Origin: Neoarius graeffei
Lineage: Eukaryota > Chordata > Actinopteri > Siluriformes > Ariidae
Assembly (NCBI RefSeq): GCF_027579695.1
Contig: NC_083576.1
Span: 35,345,760-35,409,759 of the forward strand
Reading direction: 5' to 3'
DNA length: 64,000 nt
Part shown: piece by piece, positions 20,863-32,215 of the stretch
Layout: each line of letters starts with the position of its first letter
Position numbering within the stretch: the first letter of the stretch is position 1
Program-made: the position numbers and the translations under genes
The notes under the pieces: model-generated
Databases searched by the model: none
What the model was told of the DNA's origin: nothing
Seen by the model: only the letters and a program-made list of their open reading frames with translations

Positions 20863-21923
20863 TAACTTCCTGGAACTATTGAGAGGCTCCACGGTCCGCC
20901 ATCACTGTGAAAATGTCAAATATAATTCACAACACCATTACTTAAAAAATAATTAAAAAAAATGCTCATTGGCTGCACCAAAAATGTCGCCATGAATCAG
21001 AAAGGAACTTACCCAGTTTATATAGAAATCACTGGCTTGCAGAGCACCAAAATCCCCCAAACTACTTGAAATTCAACAGGGTGTCATTTGAGCTGTAATA
21101 CTGCCATCTAGGGGGCACTTAGGCAAACACACCTTATTAAATGAATACATTAAGTATGATACTGTACACAAGCTACAGTTTTTCTCAAGAAGTCACCAGG
21201 TCCACACAAAACTGCATTTGTTAATGTCACAGTCAATAAAAATTATTACTTCAGCCCAATTCAATCAATATTATTTCTTACCCTCAGATCAGACAAGGTA
21301 GGATAAGTGGGGTATTGTTTTCTCTCTTGTAATGATTGCAGGTTTTCTCCTCAGAAACTAATGAAATAGTAGAGCGGAGGCTACAGTTATCGACACCTTT
21401 TCAGATTTACCAATAAAAAACAATTTTACAAAGGTGAGTTTCAGTTACAACAGTTATTATTGGTTAATTAATCAACCAGAAGCCCCATTCTGATCTTGTC
21501 GTCTGATGACACAGCTCGTTACCTGAGATGGAATTTTTTTAGCACAATCAGCAAGTTGAGGAAAACCCAAATGTTATCATCACAGCTAAGCATGGTGGAA
21601 AGATCGTGGAAATGTTTTCACTTATCAACTTCACAGATATTTCATGATATCCTTGTCAAAATCTACTTTGTTTCTTAGTTTTTCATTTGATAGTCCCCAT
21701 TTTGTATCTAAACGTGTGTTTGAAATGTCACGTGAGGTGTCCATAATAGTGATCACTTTCACTGGTGTCCACCATTATCGACACCCTGTGGAATTAAGTG
21801 ACTTTTACAACTGTTATGTATTGATCTTTGTATAACATTGTTGAAGTAGATGAAGTACTTTAAAAATAAAAGTGCTGTGACTTGCATAATTTTTTTCTGA
21901 TTCATAACAGAATGGAATGCTTA
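20863..21923. other. Unassigned intergenic sequence
   Basis: Mostly AT-rich. Two ttatcgacacc motifs in the same orientation (about 21385 and 21775) may mark an old DNA element. No coding frame is supported. Confidence 0.3.
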
Positions 21924-22022
21924 TAGAGTATTTGAAATCCTTTTGCAATAAATAAAATTAAACCAGAATTAAATTCCTAGCATATAAAAAATTAAATGCA
22001 TTTAGAAAGAGATTATATATAT
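21924..22022. repeat. Left arm of an inverted repeat split by the Gmr1-like element GM-B
   Basis: About 97 bases that reappear inverted at 33790-33887 with only a few differences. Together they would form a foldback with an AT-rich centre, the site where GM-B inserted (duplication TATAT). Confidence 0.85.
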
Positions 22023-22313
22023 TGTAACAGTTCGTATAGGTGGGTGGAGCACAGAAGGACGGCAGGCCAGAACTGAGTTCACAAAACTCTTTTTATTTAG
22101 CTTTTCAGCTTATATATTTTCTCTTTCATACACTCAGACACATGCACACACATCAGTCATCTGGGTGGGGAGAGAGCTCCCTCTGCTCTCGCTCTCTCTC
22201 CTTAAATAGGGCGCGGTCACTGGGAAGACACACAAACACATTAATTAACGACAGGTGTAGTGATTCTGCCCTCCAGTCACAGACCGATGCTTGACCATGC
22301 CCCCGCTGCCACA
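22023..22313 (-). repeat. 3' LTR of GM-B
   Basis: Starts TGTAACAGTTCG and ends CTGCCACA (plus orientation). It matches 33477-33789 except for a 22-base gap (the other copy has cacttaccttccctgacttc) and scattered substitutions. Confidence 0.85.
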
Positions 22314-22330
22314 TACCCTCACCACCCGAC

Positions 22331-22680
22331 TCAGGCCGGGCGGCCGTCCGGCCTGCAACCGACTCCCCCCCCTTGACGGGAGAGGAAGTCCGCCACGACC
22401 ATCTGCGCCCCCGGCCTGTGGATCACCTTGAAGCTAAAGGGTTGGAGTGCCAGATACCAACGGGTGATCTGCGAGTTGGCATCCTTCATGCGGTGGAGCC
22501 ACTGGAGGGGGGCGTGGTCCGAACAGAGGGTGCATCCCAGCAGGTAATAATGGAGGGCGAGGACCACCCACTTAATCACCAGGCACTCCTTCTCAATCGT
22601 GCTCTAGCGCCCCTCACGCACCGACAGCTTACGACTGATATACAGTATTGGGCGATCCTCCACTTCCTGGGACAAAACGG
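22331..22680 (-). pseudogene. C-terminal part of GM-B RNase H
   Basis: Minus-strand blocks QEVE-DRPILYIS, SYD/CLVIKWVVLALHYYLLG, CSDHAPLQWLH, TRWYLALQPFSFKV and HRPGAQMVVADFLSR, ending at a stop near 22331 just before the LTR. It is the continuation of 24246-24636, separated by the hAT at 22689-24237. Confidence 0.8.
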
Positions 22681-22688
22681 CCCCCAGC

Positions 22689-24237
22689 CAGGGCCGTAAC
22701 TACCATTGAGGACACCGAGGTCATGTCCTCGGCATTTTTTTCCCACGGTATTTTTTTTTTTCACTCAGAAATGTGAAATTAATACATGATGAAAATCGTT
22801 CTGACTTTGATCGGTGGAAAATTCTAAATTCAGCTTGCATCCCCCTGTTCTCATTTGTTTGTCTAAAAATAAAGTCCACAATCATTTTTAAACGAAGCTG
22901 AAATATCCGACATTGGAAACATTTCATATTAGTCAGCTAAGCACCACGGGATATACAAGAGTTGAGAAGTGTTCTCATCAAGGTCCGACTCCGCAGCCAG
23001 TCAGTTTGTCAATTAGTCGTGGAATCTGAAAATTGACATAAGATGAAGAAGTCTACTACACTAAAACAAACCAAACTCAGCTCTGGAAAGTCAACAAGTG
23101 AGAGAAAAAGAAAGAGGGAAGAAGGTGAGTTAATTTTGCCAGTCACTGACAGTTATGTGCCGGAATGCTTATGATCATTAACAGTGCAATTTTAATTAGC
23201 ATTTCAAGCAACAACAGTCGAAGCCACTTATAGATAGGATTTTCGTTTTCCAGGCGGCACAAACTCTTATTCTGTCTCTCGTCTCGATTTGATTTGGTGC
23301 GTTTCAGATCAGAAAAGGCTGGACAGTCGTGACCTGTTGTTTATGAAGTTATTGGGTACTGACGAGACTTGAGCTATTTTGCTAACTTACCAGACTATAG
23401 GCTAACGTGAACCCAAGACACTATTGTTTTGATCATTGGTTGTATTTTCGAACGGAAATGAAAACGGGTAGCAAACTTATGTTCACATTTTATTTACAAC
23501 ATGATGTACCACCTCTGACTGCTTTCTGTCAATCATGAACAGCCCAGCCGCGTTCACAGCTCCTCCTCCGATCACCAATAATAATAATAGTAGTAATAAT
23601 GATGATAATAATAATAATAATGTTTTAAAATCAAATAGAGGACACTGGAGAGGGTGAGGATCAGCGAGTTGAAGAGAGAGAGCCAGGAGAGGAAGAGAAG
23701 GGAAGAACAGAGCCAGTAGAGGAAGAAAAGGGAAGAACAGAGCCAGTAGAGGAAGAAAAGGGAAGAACTGAATCATGAGAGGAAGAGATAACAGAATCAG
23801 GAGATAAAGATAGGGAAATAACAGGTGAAGATCAAGAAACTCCAAGTACAAGTTTGTCCATCCATGATCCGGCAAGCTATAAAAACAAAAGTTCCTACAC
23901 AGATGAGGAGAAAAAGAACATTCTTCAGGGTAGATGGAGTAGGGACCAGTATAAATACCCCCAGCGTCAATTTGGGAAAAGGCTTCTGAGATATAGTGCT
24001 GAGTGGGGAAAAAACCACCCCTGGCTACGGTACTCTCCATCTGAGGATGCTGCATATTGTTGTGATCGTGCAGTTTTGAAATTGTTAAAATAAACATGTT
24101 CATCTCCTTGTTGGGCTTGTGATTTTGACTCGTTTCCAAAATGTTTGAAAAGTCACCATATTAGGACTTTTTTTTGGCAAATAAGATGTATCGCAATGTT
24201 TGACCTCGGTATTTAAAAAATCCTGGTTACGGCCCTG
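22689..24237 (+). mobile_element. hAT element with TTF-finger exons (1549 bp) inside GM-B RNase H
   Basis: Ends CAGGGCCGTAAC(T) and, inverted, CAGGGCCGTAACC. Perfect 8-bp duplication CCCCCAGC (22681-22688 and 24238-24245). It keeps the first transposase exons but not the catalytic part, so it is non-autonomous. An ATAAT microsatellite (23570-23621) lies in the intron. Confidence 0.9.
23043..24093 (+). pseudogene. hAT transposase N-terminus: two exons with a TTF-type finger
   Basis: Exon 1 (23043-23123) starts MKKSTTLKQTKLSS and ends in a basic RKRKREE stretch at a GTGAGT donor. Exon 2 probably starts at 23639 after a TAG acceptor. It encodes an acidic Glu-rich region with three near-identical ~30-bp repeats (23690-23765), a TGA at about 23776-23778, then the TTF-type block WSRDQYKYPQR...WGKNHPWLRYSPSEDAAYCCD (stop at 24093). 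Such fingers sit at the N-terminus of ZMYM1-like hAT transposases. The dimerisation and catalytic regions are missing. Confidence 0.65.
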
Positions 24238-24245
24238 CCCCCAGC

Positions 24246-24636
24246 CCTCTGTCCGATGCATCCGTCTGTAACATAAAGGGGAGAGAAAAGTCAGGGGAGT
24301 GTAAAAGTGGCCCCCCACACAGTGCAGCCTTTACCTTAGAAAAAGCCCGTTGGCATTGCTCCGTCCACTGGACCGGATCTGGTGCCCCCTTTTTAGTCAG
24401 ATCAGTCAGCAGGCTGGTGACGTCTGAATAATTAGGTATAAACCTACGATAATAGCCAGCCAGCCCCAGGAACTGTCTCAACCCCTTTTTGGTCTTGGGC
24501 CTCGGGCAGGCCGCAATTGCTGCTGTCTTATTAATTTGGGGACGCACCTGCCCGTTGCCCAAGTGGAAGCCCAGATACCGTACTTCCACCCGCCCAATCG
24601 CACACTTCTTCGGGTTGGCTGTGAGACCCACTCGCC
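24246..24636 (-). pseudogene. GM-B RT end and RNase H start
   Basis: Minus strand: LTANPKKCAIGRVEVRYLGF (RT thumb region), KKGLRQFLGLAGYYRRFIPN (connection), then LPFMLQTDASDRGLG, the first catalytic block of RNase H. It is bounded by the chromovirus at 24637 and the hAT at 24245, and is colinear with 29961-30076 and 22331-22680 when those insertions are removed. Confidence 0.85.
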
Positions 24637-24641
24637 TCAGC

Positions 24642-25126
24642 TGTTAGGGTTTTGCTGGGATTCGAACCTGGTTCGTTGGTGTGATGATCCAGCAAACCCC
24701 CACTAGGCCACCAGGGGGATGACTCAAATGCAGAGGCGTGAGGCGGAAGTAGAAAAAGAATCAAAAAGGTTTATTTAAACTATATACACTATATACAGGG
24801 CAAAACAAAAGACAAAAAAAAAAAAAAACCAAAGAGTATAATCCAAAAGAAAAGCAAAGTGCAAAAATACAAAAGCTAAGAAGATCAAAAAACACAGTAC
24901 AAAGGAAACTGGAGATAAACATAACAGCACAAAGACTCCGTGACAAGAGGACTGAACTCAGGGGTATAAATAGACAAACTAATTAAGGACACAGGTGAAG
25001 ATAATTAGGCAATTAACACAAACACAAAACACAGGAACAGTGGCGGCCTCTAGAGGCCAAAATAAACACGACATGAAAAGGAAATAACAGCGGCCTCTAG
25101 AGGCCAAAACAGTCCTAGTCCTAACA
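24642..25126 (-). repeat. 3' LTR of G2
   Basis: 485 bp, plus orientation TGTTAGGG...TCCTAACA. By eye identical to 29471-29955. Confidence 0.92.
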
Positions 25127-25139
25127 GGACCCCCCCCTC
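25127..25139 (-). promoter_or_regulatory. Polypurine tract of G2
   Basis: Minus-strand AGAGGGGGGGGTCC directly before the 3' LTR, the usual place of plus-strand DNA priming. It overlaps the last codons of pol. Confidence 0.7.
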
Positions 25140-28100
25140 TAGGAGCGTCTCCTGACGTTCCCAGGGCGATCCGGATGGGCCGAATGGAAGTCCCGACATA
25201 GTTCTTTATCAAGGACATCCCGAGCAGGAACCCAGCAGCGCTCCTCAGGACCATAGCCCTCCCAGTCCACCAGATATTGCAACCCGCCGCGGACCCGGCG
25301 GGAGTCAAGCAGGCGATTCACAGTGAACACAGTCTGCCCCTGGAAGATGCGGGGGGGTGGGGGGTTCCTAGGGGCAGGGGCATACGTAGACGTCAGTACG
25401 GGCCGTAACAGGGAAACATGGAAAGTGGGGTTGATCCTCAGAGTCCGGGGCAACTGGAGCCGGTAGGAGACAGGGTTCACCCTGCGCACCACCTTGAAGG
25501 GGCCAATGTAGCGAGGAGCAAGCTTGCGGTTCTCCACCCGCAGTGGAAGGTCCTTAGTGGACAGCCAAACACGCTGCCCAGGGCGGAAAGCATGTGCAGG
25601 TCTTCTATGGCGGTTGGCCTGAGTCTGGTTGGTTCTGGAGGTCTGTATGAGGGTCTTCCTGACCTTGCTCCAGGTCTTGCGACACCGTCTCACATATTGG
25701 TTGACCGAGGGCACCCCCGCGTCCTCCTCCTGGTCCGGGAACAGAGGTGGCTGGAACCCGAATTGGCACTGGAATGGCGACAGCTTGGTGGCCGATGACT
25801 GCAGGGTGTTGTGGGCGTACTCCGCCCATGGCAGCCAGGTGCTCCACGATGTCGGGTTATCCATAGCCAGGCCTCGCAGGGTGGTTTCCAGGTCCTGGTT
25901 GAGCCTCTCCGTCTGACCATTGGACTGTGGGTGAAACCCAGAGGAGAGGCTGGCAGTGGCTCCGATGACCTTGCAGAACCCGTGCCACACTCGGGAGGAG
26001 AACTGGGGCCCTCGGTCTGAGACGATGTCCTGTGGAAGACCAAAGACTCGGAAGACATGATTAAACAAAAGTTTCGCAGTTTCAAGAGCAGAGGGGAGTT
26101 TGCACAGTGGTATGAAGCGGCAGGCCTTGGAGAATCTGTCAACTAAGACCAAAATGACCGTGTTACCTTGTGACTCAGGGAGACCCGTGATAAAGTCGAC
26201 TGCCACGTGGGACCAGGGACGCCGGGGAATGGTCAGAGGATGCAGGAGACCCTGGGGACGCTGTCGTGGGTTCTTGGTTCTGGTGCAAACCTCACAGGAC
26301 AGGACAAATGACCTTACTTCCTTCTCCATGTTAGGCCACCAGAAGCGTCTTTTCAGGAAGTCCAGGGTCCTCCGAGCTCCCGGGTGGGCGGTGAGAGGGG
26401 AAGAGTGACCCCACTGGAGAACCTTGGCCCGGGCTTGATGTGGGACGTACAAGAGGCCTGGTGGCCCCGTCCCAGGACCGGGGTCCTGGCGTTGGGCTCG
26501 TCGGACAGCCTCCTCAATACCCCAGCGGACAGGGGCCACAATCCGGGACACAGGGATAATAGGCCCGACTTCATTCTCCCTGTTAGTGGCAGAGAACAGT
26601 CTGGACAGTGCGTCAGGTTTGGTGTTCTTGGAGCCGGGGCGGTATGAGAGGGTGAAGTCAAACCGACTGAAAAACAGGGCCCACCTAGCCTGTCGAGGGT
26701 TCAGTCTCTTGGCTTGCTGGAGGTACTCCAGGTTCTTGTGGTCAGTCCAAACCAGGAATGGATGTTGTGCTCCCTCCAGCCAGTGCCTCCACTCCTCAAG
26801 GGCCAGTTTGACCGCTAGCAGTTCTCGATCCCCCACATCGTACCGGGACTCAGCAGGACTCAGGCGGTGGGAGAAGTAAGCGCAGGGGTGCAGCTTTCCT
26901 TCCGAACGTTGAGAGAGCACCGCGCCGACACCACTGTCCGAGGCGTCCACCTCCACGATGAATGGTTGGGAGGTGTCCGGGAGAACCAGAATGGGTGCCG
27001 TGCAGAAGCGGTCCTTGAGGTCTTTGAACGCCTTTTCTGCCTGAGGAGACCAGCCATAAGATCCACCTGTCCCTTTGGTGAGGTCTGACATGGGTGCTGC
27101 CACAGAACTGAAGTTCCTGATGAACTTGCGGTAGAAGTTAGCGAATCCTAAGAACCGCTGAACCTCCTTAACAGACTTGGGAGTAGGCCAATCCCGGACG
27201 GCCAGGGTCTTGGCAGGGTCCATTTGGAGTTGGCCTGTCCGTACAATAAATCCCAGAAAGGAGACCTCGGGAACATGAAATTCGCATTTCTGGGCCTTGG
27301 CGAACAGATTGTTCTGTAGCAGCCTCTGGAGAACCTGGCGGACATGGTGGCGGTGCTCCTGCACGGTCTTGGAAAAGATAAGGATGTCGTCGAGGTAGAC
27401 AAAAACGTATAGGTTAATCATGTCCCTTAAGACGTCGTTGATTAGGGCCTGAAAAACAGCTGGTGCGTTGGTGAGTCCGAAGGGCATCACCTGGTATTCG
27501 TAGTGCCCAGACGGGGTGTTAAAGGCAGTCTTCCACTCGTCTCCCTGTCGGATACGGATGAGGTGGTATGCGTTCCGTAGGTCCAACTTGGTGAAGACGG
27601 TGGCGCCTTGGAGCAGGTCGAAAGCTGTGGACATCAGCGGAAGGGGATATCGGTTGCGCACAGTGATCTTATTCAGGCCCCTGTAATCAATACATGGTCG
27701 GAGCCCCCCATCCTTCTTGCCGACAAAGAAGAAGCCGGCTCCAGCAGGTGAAGTGGAGGGTCGAATAAACCCAGAGACCAGGGCATCTTTGAGGTATTCC
27801 TCCATGGCCTTGCGTTCTGGCTGAGAGAGTGAAAACAGTCTGCCACGAGGAGGGGTAGTCCCAGGGAGCAAGTCGATGGCACAGTCGTAGGCCCGGTGCG
27901 GAGGAAGAACGGCGGCCCTGCTCTTGCTGAATACCTCCTTGAGATCCCAGTACTCTGTGGGAACTTGAGATAACTCGGTGAGATCAGGGGGCTCGGCAGG
28001 AGACACAGGAGAGCTAGAGAGCAGACAAGAGGCATGGCATGCAGGGCCCCATTCCACAACCTGGCTTGTTACCCAGTCTATGCGAGGGTTGTGGCGAGTA

Positions 28101-28534
28101 AGCCAAGGAAGGCCTAGAATAACTGGGAACTCAGGTGAAGGAATCAGGTGCAGGGATATTTCTTCCTTGTGACCTTGAGACTGGAGGAAGACTGGAGAAG
28201 TAACTTGGGTGACTCTTCCATCACCTAACGCTTGGCCATCGAGGGCAGACACAGACAGAGGGACTTCAAGAGGTGCAGTAGGTATATTGATGCTTTGGGC
28301 GAAGTGAATATCCATAAAGTTCCCAGCCGCCCCTGAGTCTATCAAAGCTTGACAAGAGTGGACAGACTCACCCCAGGAGATGGAGACCGGGATGTAGATT
28401 CCTTGGCCAGGGAGTCCGGGAGAGAGGGTAGGCCCCGTCACAACCCTCCCTCGGCTGGACGGGGCGGTCCTTTTCCCAAGAGTTCGGGACATGATGCTCG
28501 GAAGTGACCAGGCTTGCCACAGTAGATGCAGCAC
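25139..28534 (-). CDS. pol: G2 pol polyprotein (protease, RT, RNase H, integrase, chromodomain)
   Basis: An uninterrupted frame of about 1130 codons; the true start is by frameshift from gag near 28471. Order: protease with [10 protein letters not shown] (about residue 65), RT with YLDDILIFS (about 380), RNase H with [15 protein letters not shown] (about 530), integrase zinc region ([18 protein letters not shown], about 720, then CEVC), catalytic blocks [13 protein letters not shown] and [10 protein letters not shown], a GPF block (about 1010) and a C-terminal chromodomain ([16 protein letters not shown]). It copies element RNA to DNA and inserts it; the chromodomain probably guides integration to chromatin. 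All visible catalytic residues are present. Confidence 0.93.
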   Translation of the reverse strand: MLHLLWQAWSLPSIMSRTLGKRTAPSSRGRVVTGPTLSPGLPGQGIYIPVSISWGESVHSCQALIDSGAAGNFMDIHFAQSINIPTAPLEVPLSVSALDGQALGDGRVTQVTSPVFLQSQGHKEEISLHLIPSPEFPVILGLPWLTRHNPRIDWVTSQVVEWGPACHASCLLSSSPVSPAEPPDLTELSQVPTEYWDLKEVFSKSRAAVLPPHRAYDCAIDLLPGTTPPRGRLFSLSQPERKAMEEYLKDALVSGFIRPSTSPAGAGFFFVGKKDGGLRPCIDYRGLNKITVRNRYPLPLMSTAFDLLQGATVFTKLDLRNAYHLIRIRQGDEWKTAFNTPSGHYEYQVMPFGLTNAPAVFQALINDVLRDMINLYVFVYLDDILIFSKTVQEHRHHVRQVLQRLLQNNLFAKAQKCEFHVPEVSFLGFIVRTGQLQMDPAKTLAVRDWPTPKSVKEVQRFLGFANFYRKFIRNFSSVAAPMSDLTKGTGGSYGWSPQAEKAFKDLKDRFCTAPILVLPDTSQPFIVEVDASDSGVGAVLSQRSEGKLHPCAYFSHRLSPAESRYDVGDRELLAVKLALEEWRHWLEGAQHPFLVWTDHKNLEYLQQAKRLNPRQARWALFFSRFDFTLSYRPGSKNTKPDALSRLFSATNRENEVGPIIPVSRIVAPVRWGIEEAVRRAQRQDPGPGTGPPGLLYVPHQARAKVLQWGHSSPLTAHPGARRTLDFLKRRFWWPNMEKEVRSFVLSCEVCTRTKNPRQRPQGLLHPLTIPRRPWSHVAVDFITGLPESQGNTVILVLVDRFSKACRFIPLCKLPSALETAKLLFNHVFRVFGLPQDIVSDRGPQFSSRVWHGFCKVIGATASLSSGFHPQSNGQTERLNQDLETTLRGLAMDNPTSWSTWLPWAEYAHNTLQSSATKLSPFQCQFGFQPPLFPDQEEDAGVPSVNQYVRRCRKTWSKVRKTLIQTSRTNQTQANRHRRPAHAFRPGQRVWLSTKDLPLRVENRKLAPRYIGPFKVVRRVNPVSYRLQLPRTLRINPTFHVSLLRPVLTSTYAPAPRNPPPPRIFQGQTVFTVNRLLDSRRVRGGLQYLVDWEGYGPEERCWVPARDVLDKELCRDFHSAHPDRPGNVRRRS

Positions 28535-29457
28535 TTGTCCCTCCTTCTGCGCTCCCTCTCAGATGCGGAGAGGCGAGTACGACCCACTTGCATGGGTTCT
28601 GGACAGTCACTGAAGGAGGTAGACGGTCTCCAGGTAGAGGTAGGGAGGCTGGGGGGGCTCAAGGCTTGGTGGCGTTCTCTCATCCTGTTGTCCAGACGAA
28701 TAGCATGTGAGATGAGGGTTTCGAGGTCACTTGGGCATCCAATAGAGGCCAGACCGTCCTTGATGGGGTCAGACAGACCATGGTGGAAGGCTGACACCAG
28801 GGCAGTCTCGTTCCATCCACTTACTGCTGCGAGTGTTCGGAACGAGATGGCGTAATCTGCGACGCTTCCTCCTTGCCGGATGGACATGAGCTTTCGGGCT
28901 GCGTCAGTACTGATGTCTGCCTGATCGAAGACCCGAAGCATCTCTTCAGAAAACAGCTGGAAATCAAAGCACTCAGGTCCCTGTCTTTGCCAGATAGCAG
29001 TAGCCCAGGCTCGCGCCTTACCAGCTAATAAGGTGATCACAAAGGCAATCTTGCGGCGATCCGTAGTGTAGGTGGTAGGCTGAAGCTCAAAGGTGAGTTG
29101 ACACTGGGTAAGGAACTCTCGGCACTCACTGTGCTTGCCGTCATACCTCTGTGGTGCAGGAAGGCTGGGTTCACGAGGTGAAGAAGGCAGCATTGCAGGA
29201 GGCACTGGAGCAGGAGTGGGAGCTGGATCAGGAGCAGGAACTGGATCAGGAGCAGGAGATGCAGGCAGAGATGTCAGCTGTGCCAGGGTTTTCCCAATTT
29301 GCTGAAGCAGTTCCTCGTGGCGAGCGAGGGCCTCACGTTGGCTGGTGAGCGTACGTCCATGAGCGTCCATGGTCGCTCCGAAGCGTGTCAAAGCTGCCAT
29401 AATTCCCTGAAGGTTGGCCGGGTAGACAGTTGAAGCAGCCTCTGCTGAGTCGGTCAT
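28438..29457 (-). CDS. gag: G2 gag (capsid/nucleocapsid)
   Basis: A 339-codon frame starting only 13 bases after the 5' LTR. A Pro/Ala-rich stretch (about 60-100) precedes a capsid-like region ([37 protein letters not shown]). One CCHC knuckle [14 protein letters not shown] lies near residue 315. The stop at 28438 falls 33 bases after a -1 slippery site. Gag would form the cytoplasmic particle that packages the RNA. The same layout, in decayed form, is seen at 7766-9156. Confidence 0.92.
   Translation of the reverse strand: MTDSAEAASTVYPANLQGIMAALTRFGATMDAHGRTLTSQREALARHEELLQQIGKTLAQLTSLPASPAPDPVPAPDPAPTPAPVPPAMLPSSPREPSLPAPQRYDGKHSECREFLTQCQLTFELQPTTYTTDRRKIAFVITLLAGKARAWATAIWQRQGPECFDFQLFSEEMLRVFDQADISTDAARKLMSIRQGGSVADYAISFRTLAAVSGWNETALVSAFHHGLSDPIKDGLASIGCPSDLETLISHAIRLDNRMRERHQALSPPSLPTSTWRPSTSFSDCPEPMQVGRTRLSASERERRRRDKCCIYCGKPGHFRASCPELLGKGPPRPAEGGL
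28471..28477 (-). promoter_or_regulatory. -1 ribosomal frameshift heptamer G GGA AAA
   Basis: On the minus strand GGGAAAA is phased with gag codons as TTG GGA AAA. Slipping back one base gives the pol frame (CTT GGG AAA AGG). It lies in the 97-base overlap, and the frames differ by -1, so the phasing fits the X XXY YYZ rule exactly. Confidence 0.8.
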
Positions 29458-29458
29458 G

Positions 29459-29470
29459 ACGGAGTCTTTC
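29459..29470 (-). promoter_or_regulatory. Self-primer binding site of G2
   Basis: Minus-strand GAAAGACTCCGT directly follows the 5' LTR. Eleven of its bases (AAAGACTCCGT) are complementary to ACGGAGTCTTT at 29770-29760 in the LTR, about 31 bases after a TATTTATA box, where the RNA should start. This is the Tf1/sushi type of self-priming and not a tRNA match. Confidence 0.75.
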
Positions 29471-29955
29471 TGTTAGGGTTTTGCTGGGATTCGAACCTGG
29501 TTCGTTGGTGTGATGATCCAGCAAACCCCCACTAGGCCACCAGGGGGATGACTCAAATGCAGAGGCGTGAGGCGGAAGTAGAAAAAGAATCAAAAAGGTT
29601 TATTTAAACTATATACACTATATACAGGGCAAAACAAAAGACAAAAAAAAAAAAAAACCAAAGAGTATAATCCAAAAGAAAAGCAAAGTGCAAAAATACA
29701 AAAGCTAAGAAGATCAAAAAACACAGTACAAAGGAAACTGGAGATAAACATAACAGCACAAAGACTCCGTGACAAGAGGACTGAACTCAGGGGTATAAAT
29801 AGACAAACTAATTAAGGACACAGGTGAAGATAATTAGGCAATTAACACAAACACAAAACACAGGAACAGTGGCGGCCTCTAGAGGCCAAAATAAACACGA
29901 CATGAAAAGGAAATAACAGCGGCCTCTAGAGGCCAAAACAGTCCTAGTCCTAACA
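29471..29955 (-). repeat. 5' LTR of G2
   Basis: Same sequence as 24642-25126. On the minus strand: TATTTATACC box at about 29803-29794, predicted RNA start near 29770, and an A/T-rich 3' half. Two copies of GGCCTCTAGAGGCC-like palindromes (29872-29886, 29920-29935) lie in U3. Confidence 0.9.
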
Positions 29956-29960
29956 TCAGC

Positions 29961-30076
29961 GACTTAAGGATGGCCCTCAGATGTTCGAGGTGCCTCGGCC
30001 AGTCATTGCTATAGATAATAATGTCGTCGAGGTAGGTGGCCGCATAGGTAGCGTGAGGGCGGAGGACCCTATCCAT
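29961..30076 (-). pseudogene. GM-B RT palm with YLDD motif
   Basis: Minus-strand MDRVLRPHATYAATYLDDII followed by IYSNDWPRHLEHLRAI. The catalytic YLDD is intact. The frame is cut by the G2 insertion at 29960 and continues at 24636. Confidence 0.85.
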
Positions 30077-32215
30077 CAGCCGCTGAAATGTAGCGGGTGC
30101 CCCAAACAGCCCAAAAGGAAGTGTGACAAATTGGTGTAAGCCAAACAGTGTGGAAAAGGCCGTTTTTTTCTCGGGATAATGGAGTCAAGGGGATCTGCCA
30201 ATAACCCTTTGTTAAATCCAGTGTCAAGTAAAAATGAGCCGTGCCGAGCCGATCGAGCAACTCATCAATACAAGGCATTGGGTACACGTCGAATTTAGAC
30301 ACCGCGTTGACTTTTCTATAGTTTGTACAGAACCAGACCAACCCGTCGGCCTTGGGTACCAAGACCACCGGGCTGCTCCAGTCACTGTGGGACTCCTCGA
30401 CGATGCCCATTTCGAGCACGGCCTCGAGTTCTTCCCGAACTACCTTTTTCTTGTGCTCGGGTAACCTGTAAGGGCAGCTACGCACTACCACCCCCGGGGG
30501 TGTCTCAACGTGGTGCTCTATGAGGTTGGTGCGGCCGGGCAGGGGCGAAAACACGTCCGAAAACTCGGTCTGCAACTGGGCAACCTCCGCGAGTTGGGTC
30601 GGGGAGAGGTGGTCTCCACAGGGGACCGGAGAGGTACGTGATGCTACTGTTCCTTTTTGAACCTCCAGCCCCAGCTCCGCCTTCTCCGGAACCACTGACA
30701 CCAATGCCACGGGGACCTCCTCGTTCCAGAGTTTGAGCAGATTGAGGTGGTAAATCTGTAGCGCCCCACCCCTGTCCGTTTGCCTCACCTCATAGTCGAC
30801 GTCCCCGACTCGCTGTGTGACCTCAAAGGGTCCTTGCCACTTAGCAACTAATTTAGAGCTCGATGTGGGCAACAGTATGAGTACTTTATCTCCCGGTGCG
30901 AACTCTCTAAGGCGCATACCCTTGTCGTACAGGCGGGTTTGCCATTCTTGGGCCTGCTGCAAATTCTCCTGGGTTAGGTGTGTGAGTGTGTGGAGTTTTG
31001 TGCGCAGGTCAATAACATATTGAATTTCGTTTTTACTTGGTGAAGGTCCCTCCACCCAATTTTCTCGCAGCACATCTAAAATGCCATGCAGCTTATGCCC
31101 ATATAATAATTCAAATGGGGAGAACCCCGTCAAGGCTTGGGGGACCTCTCGCACTGCAAATAACAAGGGTTCGAGTCATTTATCCCAGTTACGTGCGTCC
31201 TCACTTACAAATTTTTTTATTATGTTCTTGAGGGTGCAATTAAACCGTTCAACTAAACCATCCATTTGTGGGTGATACACACTGGTGCGGATCGGCTTAA
31301 TACCTAATAACCCATACAGTTCGTTCAGTGTTCGTGATATAAACAAGGTGCCTTGATCAGTCAGAATCTCTTTTGAGATTCCAACTCGGGAGATGACGTG
31401 GAGGAGTGCCTCCGCAATACTGCGTGCTGAGATATTACGAAGAGGCATGGCTTCCGGGTATCGCGTTGCATAGTCCACCAGAACTAATATAAAGCGGTAC
31501 CCTCGTGTTGACCGATCTAATGGCCCGATGAGATCCATCCCAATTCTTTTGAACGGGGTCTTGATTAACGGTAGAGGACACAAAGGCGCTTTTGGAATGG
31601 CCACTGGATTTACTAACTGGCATTCGCGGCATGCCGTACACCACCTACGAACATCGCCGCGAATCCCCGGCCAATAGAATCGGGCCATTATTCGGGCTAG
31701 TGTCTTATCCTGCCCTAAGTGTCCAGCCATGGGATTAAAGTGAGCCGCCTGGAATACCAATTCCCGGCGGCTCTTCGGAATTAAAAGCTGCGTGACTCGC
31801 TCTTTAGTTTGAGTGTCCTGCGTCACTCGGTATAATCTATCCTTCATAATCGCGAAGTAGGGGAAGGACGGGGTGGCGTTCGGCTGGAGCGTTTGACCAT
31901 CAATTACTCTCACTTGGTCAAACGCATGCCACAGAGTCTCGTCTCGCAACTGCTCTAATGGGAAATCTGCGAGGGATTCCCCAAGAGAGGGAGGAGGAGC
32001 TGCCTGCTGCTCCTCACTCTGACGCGATGATGACGTAGACGGCTCTGTGACAGCTGCTCCCACCAATGCCACACCAGGACCTCCCCCTGTTAAATGGCAG
32101 GCCCCACTCTTCACTAAGTGTGTCATTAAATCCCGAAATCCCGGCCAATCAGTCCCCAAAATTATAGAGTGGGTAAGGCGAGGATTAACCGCCGCCTTCA
32201 CTATAAATTTTTCCC
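30069..32215 (-). pseudogene. GM-B integrase followed by RT N-terminal half
   Basis: Minus strand, after protease: a zinc-binding region (HFNPMAGHLGQDKTLARI, then CTACREC; about 31740-31610), the integrase core with GMDLIGPLD (about 31530), LTDQGT (about 31365) and an ERFN block (about 31250). A TGA at about 31174 replaces Trp in DKWL. Next come the integrase C-terminus (FSPFELLYG), a linker, and RT (PYRLPEHKKKVVREELE, SDWSSPVVLVPKADG, about 30480-30350). An A7 tract near 30160 (the other copy has A6) shifts the frame. Integrase thus precedes RT. Confidence 0.85.

Larger units (their letters stand above)
24642..29955 (-). mobile_element. Complete Ty3/gypsy chromovirus (G2), apparently young
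   Basis: 5314 bp between TCAGC duplications (24637-24641 and 29956-29960), inserted in GM-B RT. The two 485-bp LTRs look identical over their whole length, including a 15-A tract. The gag and pol frames are open, a purine tract (AGAGGGGGGGG) abuts the 3' LTR, and a self-complementary primer site follows the 5' LTR. The chromodomain at the end of pol and the domain order PR-RT-RH-INT place it with sushi-type chromoviruses of fish. Confidence 0.93.

Noticed and set aside
23483-24139. 218-codon minus-strand frame with Leu/Phe-rich repeats
   Set aside because: Antisense of the acidic region of the hAT transposase exon; the plus strand has the TTF-type block and splice signals.
25418-26647. Plus-strand frames opposite G2 pol
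   Set aside because: Antisense shadows of a conserved pol frame; G2 pol explains the open sequence.
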